Positions 18,689-26,706 of a DNA stretch of 64,000 nt are shown piece by piece. The stretch is taken from positions 62,001 to 126,000 of the forward strand of contig NZ_QKWN01000013.1 in the NCBI RefSeq assembly GCF_007279655.1, read 5' to 3'. Under the pieces are notes generated by a model. The model ran no database searches. It had not been told where the DNA came from and worked only from the letters and a program-made list of their open reading frames with translations. The translations under genes were made by a program, and so were the position numbers. Origin of the DNA: Robertkochia solimangrovi. GTDB lineage: Bacteria > Bacteroidota > Bacteroidia > Flavobacteriales > Flavobacteriaceae. The number at the start of each line of letters is the position of its first letter. Position 1 is the first letter of the stretch.

Positions 18689-19417
18689 ATGAATACATTC
18701 TTTAATAAGATCCGTCACAAAATGCTCCAAGAGGGTAAGACGGGTAAGTACCTGAAATATGCCGCAGGAGAAATAATTTTAGTCGTTATCGGAATTCTTA
18801 TCGCCTTACAGGTGAACAACTGGAATGAGAACCGGAAGCAACAGAAGGTCAAACGCAGCTATACCTCCTCAATCATCAATGACTTTAAGAAAGACAGTGC
18901 AGCATTACAATCTTTGATAACCCAGCTCGAACGGGATAGTCTTGTCTTTAACTCCTTCACCCAACGTCTTTTGAGCAGTAAGTCGAATACCGATACAATC
19001 GTTAAGATGTTCCGCTATGAATTCCCCCGGTACATACGGCCAGATTACAGTTTTAATAATACCACACTGGTAAATCTTATCGGAAACAATACCGTTAGTT
19101 ATCCGGACGATATACGGGAATCATTTGCGGCCCTCATTAAGATCCAAAAGGATTTTGAAAGAACAAACAATATTTTTATAGATAAATACATGGACCTGCT
19201 GAACGCAAACGCATATCCTTTCGAAGACTATTTCCTTGACAGTGGAAAGTCGGTACGGGACTCCATCTGGGATCATAAAGACAAGCTTCAACTTTTAGCC
19301 GATTTTGAGCGACTTAGTGACTGGAAATTAGCCTATACGCAGGTAACTTTAAACTATGCCAAAGGTATTCAGCGATTTACACTGCGACTCCGAAAGAATT
19401 TGGAAGAATTACCGTAA
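18689..19417 (+). CDS. DUF6090 family single-pass membrane protein
   Basis: 242 residues. The family signature is plain: FFNKIRHKMLQEGKTGKYLKY followed by one TM helix EIILVVIGILIALQVNNWNE (about residues 28-47). A helical, charged periplasmic domain of about 190 residues follows. Widespread in Bacteroidota, function unknown. It stands alone and is convergent with the DUF6695-like gene. Confidence 0.88.
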   Translation: MNTFFNKIRHKMLQEGKTGKYLKYAAGEIILVVIGILIALQVNNWNENRKQQKVKRSYTSSIINDFKKDSAALQSLITQLERDSLVFNSFTQRLLSSKSNTDTIVKMFRYEFPRYIRPDYSFNNTTLVNLIGNNTVSYPDDIRESFAALIKIQKDFERTNNIFIDKYMDLLNANAYPFEDYFLDSGKSVRDSIWDHKDKLQLLADFERLSDWKLAYTQVTLNYAKGIQRFTLRLRKNLEELP

Positions 19418-19434
19418 TCGTGCTGCCGCTATTT

Positions 19435-20424
19435 TCAGGTAATGCGTTTGAATTCAAATATCTTATCATCCTGGATCACCAGCGAACTACTGCAATGTGA
19501 CAAAAATCCGAAGGAAAAAGGCTTCTCTATTTCAAATAAAGATTCCGAACAATGTTCAAAGAAACCACTACACTTTTTACTGCCGTTCTCGGAATAACGG
19601 GTGATCTCATAGCGGTCATCCAAAATCGATAAATGAAACCAGGAACCGGACATTTCTCCGCCCACCCATTGTGAATCAGCCGGCACATTGAGTGGTCTCC
19701 GAGGTTGCCGAATGACCTTATTAACATTGTTATGGTTATAGTATTTACGTGTATCAAAGTTACTCCGGTACATAGGTGCCAATTCTCGATACTCCGGAAG
19801 AGTTTCCCGTTCGGGCACATGGATTTGTTCTGAAAGCAGGTTGATCAACGTTAAAGGCTTGGGAAGTAAGGGAAATAACAACTTCAATTTCCATCGATAA
19901 CCGAATTCAGGACTTCCCATGGCAATCGCATTTTTCACAAAGCGACAACAATTGGTTCCGGGACGAATAAAAGGTCCGAAGGGAATGATCCCTTTAGCCT
20001 GTATACGCTTTACCGCACTATAAGCAGATTCAAAATTCACCTTACAATACGCTGCTTTGAGTACGCCAAAACCTTTACAAGTGTCATTCAATTGTATTTC
20101 TGTCAGCAATTCCCTGATATTTTCAATCCGCTTCCTGCTCACCTTCGCTATTGTTTCTATATGGAGTCCGCAATCGGTCGTCACATCCCTGATCCTGCCT
20201 TTCTGAAAAGGGGCTTCATACCTTCCGCAATCAAAATAAAAGCACCTTCCATTTTGATCCACCAACACCAAAGCTGCATGACCAACCTTGTAGTGAAAAT
20301 TCCGATTTAAGCCCAAAAATCGCATCAAAGGATCGTACCAGGAACCGGCTTGCTTCCCCATAAAATCAGGCCAGGCAACAGCAACAGCAAATCCGTTACG
20401 CCCTATTTCATTTACGACTCTCAT
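19435..20424 (-). CDS. DUF6695-like family protein
   Basis: About 329 residues from ATG 20424 (MRVVNEIGRNGFAVAVAWP). A longer reading to 20532 would overlap the hydroxylase gene by 125 bases and is unlikely; the chosen start overlaps by 17. Notable segments are GHAALVLVD, RCFYFDCGRYE and GTNCCRFV, the last two with conserved-looking Cys. The family assignment is from memory of flavobacterial proteins with this opening and is tentative. Last gene of the three-gene operon with a lipid hydroxylase and a cupin-like oxygenase, so a role in modifying a lipid or surface compound is possible. Confidence 0.65.
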   Translation of the reverse strand: MRVVNEIGRNGFAVAVAWPDFMGKQAGSWYDPLMRFLGLNRNFHYKVGHAALVLVDQNGRCFYFDCGRYEAPFQKGRIRDVTTDCGLHIETIAKVSRKRIENIRELLTEIQLNDTCKGFGVLKAAYCKVNFESAYSAVKRIQAKGIIPFGPFIRPGTNCCRFVKNAIAMGSPEFGYRWKLKLLFPLLPKPLTLINLLSEQIHVPERETLPEYRELAPMYRSNFDTRKYYNHNNVNKVIRQPRRPLNVPADSQWVGGEMSGSWFHLSILDDRYEITRYSENGSKKCSGFFEHCSESLFEIEKPFSFGFLSHCSSSLVIQDDKIFEFKRIT

Positions 20425-21010
20425 AGGTGGTATTAAAGAGAAGGTCCCATAAAGGAGAGGTGACTCCAAATGCTTTCGTATCATCCTTATAATGATGAAT
20501 GTAATGATTGGTCCATAAAACCCGGAAAGCATTTCGTGGGGGCCGACACGTGTGTATCCGGTAGTGAATCAGTATATAGAGTGCATAGCCTATGATAAAA
20601 CCCGGGAAAAAATAGGGCGCATACACCCCAAGAATCAATCTGAAAACACCATAAACAATTGAGGCTATCAATAATCCGACCGGAAGTGGTAGTGCCAGAC
20701 GCTTTTTATCCCGCGGATGTTCATGATGAACATGATGCAGTCGGAAGGATAGATTCGGTTTATCATTTTTTGGTCGGGCATGAAAGGAATAGCGATGCAC
20801 GATGTATTCCATAAAAGAGAAAAATATCAGACCGCTTAAAAATATTGCAATACCCAAAAATATTTGAAGATCCCTCTCATAAAACTGATAGATCAAAATG
20901 ATCAGGGCCATAAGGATATAGGTGGCGCTTACCACATAGGCATTGGTCTTTGATAACCATTCAACAAAGTTATTCTTAAAGATTCGATTATTTGGCTTTT
21001 GTTCTTTCAT
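20408..21010 (-). CDS. Fatty acid hydroxylase superfamily membrane protein
   Basis: About 200 residues, four hydrophobic helices, and the His clusters of membrane di-iron hydroxylases/desaturases: HRYSFHA, HHVHHEHP, HYRIH and HYIHHYK. The enzyme should hydroxylate an acyl chain, sphingolipid or carotenoid-type substrate at the membrane. ATG 21010 (MKEQKPNN) is preferred over 21034 because it gives a four-base ATGA overlap with the upstream gene stop at 21007. Middle gene of the operon. Confidence 0.87.
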   Translation of the reverse strand: MKEQKPNNRIFKNNFVEWLSKTNAYVVSATYILMALIILIYQFYERDLQIFLGIAIFLSGLIFFSFMEYIVHRYSFHARPKNDKPNLSFRLHHVHHEHPRDKKRLALPLPVGLLIASIVYGVFRLILGVYAPYFFPGFIIGYALYILIHYRIHTCRPPRNAFRVLWTNHYIHHYKDDTKAFGVTSPLWDLLFNTTYESRK

Positions 21011-21873
21011 GCGACATTGCTCTTTAACTTCCATTTATTCGCTTTCTCAAAAGCCCTTTTAGATTTCCATGCCAGCCATCGTTCGCCGAAAAACTGATTC
21101 ATTCCTTTATCGATTATGAAATGACGTCCTATATTCCAAAGTCCAAGCAGGGTATACCGAATAGAATCATTGGATCGAACCGAAAGCGAGAAACCAGGTT
21201 CACAATAATGAACACAATGCCAATATCTTCGGGGGATGAAAAGGGTTTCACCATGTTCCAGGATGGCATGGTATCCGTTCGCATTCTTCAAAGCAGGATA
21301 TTTCCGGTAATCCGGGTTCATAATATCAACCTCAGCCTGAACCGTATAGGGTAGATGATAAAGAAAACTTCGCTGCTCATAGGGAAATAAAAAGATCTCC
21401 TTACGCGTCTGAAAATGCGTAAGGAACACATGCGAACAATCCAGATCATAATGTAACCTCAGAGTTGCTCCCTTCCCTCCAAAGAACATGGCAGGAAACT
21501 TTTTAAGAAAATCAGACATGATCTCAGGTGTTTCAAAATCCTTTGTTAATTCAGGAGCCTCCTTCATGATCTGAAAAATATGGAGTCTGAGATTCGTAGG
21601 AGTGCTTTGGATCAGTTTCAGATAATCACCGAATAATAACCTGAAATACGATTTCATATAGTGCTTACCGGAACGAAAGTAATTGTCGGGATCGAATATT
21701 GGAACTGTGATATCACCGTATTCTTTCTCAAAAAAATCAAAGGTCCATTTTTCTCTGGCAACCCAATCTTTGGAAAGATCCTTAAAAATCACCGGTTTAA
21801 GCGGATCTAGATACTGATCCTTAAAAGCTTCTTTGCTGAGATTTTCCTTTTTTTCAACGGCTGTGAATTGCAT
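21007..21873 (-). CDS. JmjC/cupin-like Fe(II)/2-oxoglutarate oxygenase
   Basis: About 288 residues of the Cupin_8/JmjC type. The iron motif is HYD in TLRLHYDLDCSHVF, with the distal His in IPRRYWHCVHY and a conserved LFIPRRYWH turn. The N-terminus has the usual KPVIFKDLSKDW. ATG 21873 preferred; the longer reading uses GTG at 21903. First gene of the operon with the hydroxylase and DUF6695-like protein. Inference: hydroxylation of a small molecule or protein substrate coupled to lipid hydroxylation. Confidence 0.85.
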   Translation of the reverse strand: MQFTAVEKKENLSKEAFKDQYLDPLKPVIFKDLSKDWVAREKWTFDFFEKEYGDITVPIFDPDNYFRSGKHYMKSYFRLLFGDYLKLIQSTPTNLRLHIFQIMKEAPELTKDFETPEIMSDFLKKFPAMFFGGKGATLRLHYDLDCSHVFLTHFQTRKEIFLFPYEQRSFLYHLPYTVQAEVDIMNPDYRKYPALKNANGYHAILEHGETLFIPRRYWHCVHYCEPGFSLSVRSNDSIRYTLLGLWNIGRHFIIDKGMNQFFGERWLAWKSKRAFEKANKWKLKSNVA

Positions 21874-21903
21874 ATCAGGTGAATATCCGTTTTTGAACTT
21901 CAC

Positions 21904-22199
21904 TTATAAAACAAAGTGGCTAGATTTTGAAGATATACGATACAGATCTGGTAAGTACCAGCTTAGAGGGTCAGATTTTCTTCTGCACAGCACTTTAAAA
22001 TACTAAAAATTTTCGAATTTTAACAGGATTAATCCTGACAGTATTTGCATTCTACATAAAGGATCATATCCTATTTAAATCTTGTAGTTCTTGATAACGT
22101 CTCCAAGTTGTCTATTAGAACCATAAATATTTAGATTGTAAAAAAACAGATTCATGTGTTTTTGAACTCCATATAAATTATAACCCATTCAATTCGATA
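21904..22199. other. Divergent intergenic region
   Basis: About 300 A/T-rich bases between the start of the minus-strand oxygenase operon and the plus-strand reductase. No gene is seen. It must hold the operon promoter; no perfect -7/-33 pair could be assigned by eye. Confidence 0.3.
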
Positions 22200-22218
22200 A
22201 TTCCGTAAATTACGGAAT
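22200..22218. promoter_or_regulatory. Perfect 19-base palindrome upstream of reductase gene
   Basis: ATTCCGTAA-A-TTACGGAAT, nine-base arms around one central base, 55 bases before the ATG at 22273. The symmetry suggests a dimeric repressor operator. No dedicated regulator gene is adjacent. Confidence 0.5.
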
Positions 22219-22272
22219 ACGTTGCCTGTACATTATTTTTCGTAGTCCAGATAAAAACAGAAATATTTCAAA

Positions 22273-22866
22273 ATGAGAAAATTGATTTTAGGAATGTCCG
22301 TATCGGCTGATGGCTATGCCTGCGGACCCAATTATGAAGTGAATTGGTTGATGCGCACACGGGATGATTCTGTAAAAGAATGGATCGAAAGTTCATTATG
22401 GGAAGCGGGCGTTCATATCATGGGACGCAAGACCTTTGCAGTGATGGCACCGTACTGGCGGACTTCCTCCGATCAACTGGCAGCACCTATGAACAAGATC
22501 CCTAAAGTAGTTTTTTCCCGGGGCGGATTTAAAAATGATTCCGGATATGAGGAAACGCCAGACACACTTGTCCCCTTTGCTGAATCCTGGGAAAATGCGA
22601 AAGTAGCCACTGATCTGGTTTCCGATATCAGCAAGCTGAAAGACCAGGAAGGCAAGCCCATAGTGGCCCATGGTGGTGTAGGCTTTGCCCAGGAACTGGT
22701 AAAACACGGACTCGTGGATGAGTTCCGGTTTGCGATACACCCTGTTGTGATCGGGAAAGGGATCTCCATCTTCCAGACAGCACCCGACCTGATTGACCTC
22801 GAACTAATTTCTTCCAAAGCTTATCCTTCCGGAGCCATGGTAAATATTTATGGGGTTAGGAAATGA
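22273..22866 (+). CDS. Dihydrofolate reductase family protein (RibD C-terminal domain)
   Basis: 197 residues with the RibD-C/YyaP pattern: RKLILGMSVSADGYACGP at the start, HIMGRKTF, then PKVVFSRG, IVAHGGVGFAQELV and a C-terminal FRFAIHPVVIGKGI. It should be a cytosolic NADPH-dependent reductase-like protein; a physiological substrate is not known for most of these. Monocistronic, preceded by the palindrome at 22200. Confidence 0.87.
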   Translation: MRKLILGMSVSADGYACGPNYEVNWLMRTRDDSVKEWIESSLWEAGVHIMGRKTFAVMAPYWRTSSDQLAAPMNKIPKVVFSRGGFKNDSGYEETPDTLVPFAESWENAKVATDLVSDISKLKDQEGKPIVAHGGVGFAQELVKHGLVDEFRFAIHPVVIGKGISIFQTAPDLIDLELISSKAYPSGAMVNIYGVRK

Positions 22867-22870
22867 TGAT

Positions 22871-22954
22871 GAATTGAGAATTGAGAATTGAGAATTGAGG
22901 ATTGAGGATTGAGGATTGAGGATTGAGGATTGAGGATTGAGGATTGAGGATTGA
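22871..22954. repeat. Heptamer tandem repeat (GAATTGA x4, GGATTGA x8)
   Basis: Twelve perfect head-to-tail seven-base units start five bases after the reductase stop: four GAATTGA followed by eight GGATTGA. It is followed by TAAAATCTAATATTTACAATTT, the same kind of tail seen at the 12.2 kb repeats. Non-coding; copy number is likely to vary between strains. Confidence 0.9.
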
Positions 22955-23076
22955 TTAAAATCTAATATTTACAATTTATCACTCCCAATGTGGTTCCCCC
23001 ATTTTACCTATCTTTAAAACACGCCCCATTCAATATTCCTGACCTGCCCTGCTATGCGATCCTAAATTAATATTTC

Positions 23077-24519
23077 ATGAAAAAAAAATATTTGAAACTG
23101 CTCCCTTTCCTTGTATCCCTCATCTTTCTGTATGCCTGTAAACAACCTGTTTTAAAAGGTGATCTCATCATTACCCATGTCAATGTAGTTTCTATCCAAG
23201 ACGGCGAGATCATCCCGAATCAAAATATCGTGATCACCGGAGACAAAATCTCACAGATCAGTTCCAGTGATAATTTTCATTTAGAGGCTGATTCCGTAAC
23301 CGATGGTAGCGGACTCTATATCATTCCCGGATTATGGGATATGCATGTACATGTGCGCCAATATGAGAACTCCTTCTTTCCACGCTTCATAGCTTATGGG
23401 GTTACTGGTATTCGTGATATGTTCAATCCCGTTATCGATAGTATAGGAAAATGGAAAGATAGTGTGAACCAGGCCAATGGACTCGCTCCAAGAATCGGAC
23501 TTGTTGCGGGACGAGTGGTTGACGGCCCTCAGGAAAGGAACTGGCCGGGTTCCATAGTGATTCAGGAAGGCGACGACATTCGGGAAAAGGTGATCGAGGT
23601 TGCAAATAATAAGGGGTATGATTTCATAAAGGTCTATAGTGGCTTATCCGAACAACAATTGGAAGAAATCGCTGCTGAGGCTAAAAAGGCAGGAATACCT
23701 ATTGCAGGCCATCTCCCCCCTCCGGTCCCTATTGAAAAAGCAATAGCACTCGGGCAGCAAAGTATTGAACATCTGGAAGGATTCAATATATCCATGACCC
23801 CGGATACCGATGAGCTCTATGCCGATATCCATCACATTCGGGATAGTCTTGGAGTAAGAGCCTCGTTTAATACATTCTGGGACATGGATGCAGCGGCGAT
23901 CGATAATCGTGATCCCGCTAAGGTCAAAATCCTCATGAATTTGCTCAAGGAAAAAAAAGTGTTCCCATGTACCGCCAGTTTTGTAATGTCTGATCAGCAA
24001 CTGAATAGTCCATACAACAAAGTTGATCTGGGCGAACTTGGACTACAACACTATCCGGATTCACTGATCAATCTTTACACTGCCAGACTTCAGCGAACTT
24101 ATCCTGAAGAACTGATGGAAAGCTTCAAAAAAGCGAATCGTGGAAGACAACAGTTGATATTGGATTTTGAAAAATACGAGGTCCCGTTTCTGGCCGGAAC
24201 CGACGCTTCTCCCACAAGGCCCGTTGTACCGGGTCTGAGCCTGCATAAAGAACTGCAACTGATGCAAGCGGGCGGAGCCAAACCGATCACCATTCTGAGA
24301 TCTGCTACATGGTATCCGGCTCTGTTCATGAATGCCATCGATACATATGGTAGTGTAGAAGAAGGTAAGATGGCGGATCTGCTGTTGTTAAACGGGAATC
24401 CTTTGGAAGACATCCATAATGCTGAAAATATCCACACCGTAATCCTTAAAGGCAAAGGATATCCTAAAAAGGAGCTGACACGTTTCGCAGCTACTAATAT
24501 GGGTTCTGAACCGGAATAA
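23077..24519 (+). CDS. Amidohydrolase family lipoprotein
   Basis: 480 residues. Lipoprotein signal with lipobox LYAC (Cys21). Metal-dependent hydrolase layout: HxH in WDMHVHVRQ, Lys in FIKVYSG (possible carboxylated Lys), His in AGHLPPP and SIEHLEG, and Asp in GTDASPTRP. C-terminal composite beta part has EEGKMADLLLLNGNP. Resembles imidazolonepropionase/prolidase-like exported amidohydrolases. Periplasmic, substrate unknown. The start lies about 120 bases after the heptamer repeat. Confidence 0.87.
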   Translation: MKKKYLKLLPFLVSLIFLYACKQPVLKGDLIITHVNVVSIQDGEIIPNQNIVITGDKISQISSSDNFHLEADSVTDGSGLYIIPGLWDMHVHVRQYENSFFPRFIAYGVTGIRDMFNPVIDSIGKWKDSVNQANGLAPRIGLVAGRVVDGPQERNWPGSIVIQEGDDIREKVIEVANNKGYDFIKVYSGLSEQQLEEIAAEAKKAGIPIAGHLPPPVPIEKAIALGQQSIEHLEGFNISMTPDTDELYADIHHIRDSLGVRASFNTFWDMDAAAIDNRDPAKVKILMNLLKEKKVFPCTASFVMSDQQLNSPYNKVDLGELGLQHYPDSLINLYTARLQRTYPEELMESFKKANRGRQQLILDFEKYEVPFLAGTDASPTRPVVPGLSLHKELQLMQAGGAKPITILRSATWYPALFMNAIDTYGSVEEGKMADLLLLNGNPLEDIHNAENIHTVILKGKGYPKKELTRFAATNMGSEPE

Positions 24520-24694
24520 TTTGATTTTATTCGATCTCCATGAAATCAGTCTCTTTAAAGGACCAATCATCAAGATCAAATCATCTCAATTTGTAGGAAA
24601 TTTATCGAATATTCAACTATTTCAGGTGTCACTAAAATAATGTTTCATAGTTTAGTTAAAAGCATTCACAACCTAACTAACCATACGAAAACCT

Positions 24695-25705
24695 ATGAAA
24701 AATTTATTTTTATCGACCGCATTTGTCCTGTTTTCTATTTCCGGATTTTGTCAGGAATTAACTCTTGATGAGATTATTGATAAAGGAATTGCCCTACATG
24801 ATGAAGGTGATTATGAAAGCGCTATCCAAATGTATGAAAAGGCTTTGGAGATCGACTCAACATCCAGTCTTGCCCATTATGAGATGGCTTTCTCCTACTT
24901 CAACACTAAGAACTACGTCAAGGCAGAAGAACATTGCAGAAAATCTATGGCACTGGATGATAAAAATATGATGGTAAGTTATATTATATTGGGGAATTCT
25001 TTGGACATGCAAGGTAAACCCGAAGAAGCCATTGAAATCTTTAAAGAAGGAATAGAGCAATTCGATCATTATTTGTTGAACTATAATTATGCGATCACTT
25101 GCTTTAATACCGGGGATCTTGATGCCGCATACGATGCTATAACAGCAGGAATCCAAATGTATGATGCCCATGCAGGAAGTCACCTCATCCTCAGTCAGAT
25201 TATGGAAAAAAAAGGTGATCGAATAAAATCTATGTTACCTATCTACTATTTTCTGCTTCTCGAGCCAAATACAGAAAGGTCTGAAACCGCCTATAGCCGA
25301 TTGTTAGGGTTTTTGGATCAAGGTGTTGAGAAATCCTCTGAAAAGAACATAAACATATCTGTTCCGATGAATGGAGATAATGATTTTAGCGCTGCCGAAA
25401 TGATGATCAGTATGAGCAGGGCTACGAATACCTTAACGGAAAATAAAGATAAATCAGCCCTCGAACATTTTGCAGATAACAATCAGTCAATCTTTACCAT
25501 TCTCGGTGAATTAAAAAAAGACAAAGAAGGATTCTGGTGGGAAGTATATGTTCCCTTCTTTTATGATTTAACAAAGTCTGATATTGTGGAACCGTTCAGT
25601 TATTATATCTCCTTTACCCAGGGAGAAGAGGTTATCGACTGGTTTGATGCGAATGAGGAAAAGCTTGAAAAATTCAATCAATTTTTTAATGAGGAAGAAA
25701 ATTGA
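24695..25705 (+). CDS. Exported tetratricopeptide repeat protein
   Basis: 336 residues. Signal peptide (MKNLFLSTAFVLFSISGFCQ) then at least four TPR units in the first 180 residues, for example GDYESAIQMYEKALEID and GKPEEAIEIFKEGIEQF. The C-terminal part has no repeat. Likely periplasmic scaffold or binding protein. Monocistronic. Confidence 0.82.
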   Translation: MKNLFLSTAFVLFSISGFCQELTLDEIIDKGIALHDEGDYESAIQMYEKALEIDSTSSLAHYEMAFSYFNTKNYVKAEEHCRKSMALDDKNMMVSYIILGNSLDMQGKPEEAIEIFKEGIEQFDHYLLNYNYAITCFNTGDLDAAYDAITAGIQMYDAHAGSHLILSQIMEKKGDRIKSMLPIYYFLLLEPNTERSETAYSRLLGFLDQGVEKSSEKNINISVPMNGDNDFSAAEMMISMSRATNTLTENKDKSALEHFADNNQSIFTILGELKKDKEGFWWEVYVPFFYDLTKSDIVEPFSYYISFTQGEEVIDWFDANEEKLEKFNQFFNEEEN

Positions 25706-25820
25706 TCCCTCTTCGATTGGTCTTTGTCAGATTTAACTGCTATTTTTAAGAACAGAATGCGTCGGTCGTTTAAACTGTAATCTTACCGCATCCTCATGTC
25801 TCTCTTAAAAAAATAGATCG

Positions 25821-26600
25821 ATGAAGATTGCTGCCCTTTATGATATTCATGGAAATCCATTTGCTTTAAACGCAGTTCTTAAAGAAGTTGAGAAAATTGA
25901 AGTAAACCAAATCATCATCGGTGGAGATGTGATTGCGGGTCCAATGCCCAATGAAACCTTACGTCTACTGGAGGAGACCTCTACCCCCATGCAATTTCTT
26001 TGTGGAAATGCAGAATCAGAAGTCATAAGGCATCTTGACGGGAAAGAGATAAACGGACTATCAGAAAGAGCGGATCAAGAAGCTATATGGGTCTCAGAAC
26101 AATTATCAGAAGATCACAAAGCGTGGATTCGGGAATGGAAAAGTACCATTTGTCTTGAAACCGACACCTTAGGTGAAATCCTGTTTTGCCATGCCACTCC
26201 ACAAAGCGATGTGGAAGTCTTTACAAAAATGACCCGAAAGGATAAAATAGCCACTATTTTTGAAGATGTTAGCATTCCCACAGTGATTTGCGGGCACACA
26301 CATATGCAATTCGAAATACAAACAGGACAAACCCGAATTCTAAATGCCGGAAGTGTGGGAATGCCCTTTGGTAGTCCGGGAGCTGCGTGGTTGCTTCTAA
26401 CTGAGACTACCGATTTCCAAAATACTGCATATGATCTGGATGCTGCTGCAACACGGGTCAGGGATTCAGACTATCCTCATGCAGAAGGGTTTGCTACAAA
26501 CAATATTCTCAACCCTCCAACAGAACAAATTGCGCTAAAAATGCTTTCCAACCTGGAAATAGAACAAGAAAGATCAACTTTTAACAAGCGGTATAATTAA
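25821..26600 (+). CDS. YfcE/MJ0936-like metallophosphoesterase
   Basis: 259 residues, cytosolic. Calcineurin-like motifs in order: YDIHGNP (residues 7-13; the first motif carries D-x-H), GGDVIAGP, CGNAESE (the GNHD equivalent reads GNAE), CHATP and CGHTHMQ. The family hydrolyses phosphodiesters or nucleotides. The GNHD to GNAE change is usual in this subfamily. Monocistronic. Confidence 0.87.
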   Translation: MKIAALYDIHGNPFALNAVLKEVEKIEVNQIIIGGDVIAGPMPNETLRLLEETSTPMQFLCGNAESEVIRHLDGKEINGLSERADQEAIWVSEQLSEDHKAWIREWKSTICLETDTLGEILFCHATPQSDVEVFTKMTRKDKIATIFEDVSIPTVICGHTHMQFEIQTGQTRILNAGSVGMPFGSPGAAWLLLTETTDFQNTAYDLDAAATRVRDSDYPHAEGFATNNILNPPTEQIALKMLSNLEIEQERSTFNKRYN

Positions 26601-26706
26601 AAAAAGGAATCTGCATTTATTTTTTGTAATTCTGTGAACAAAGCAACTCAAATTAAATTCAATTCAGGATCTTAGTGACCGTCTGAAATCTTAGCTGCGA
26701 CATAAC

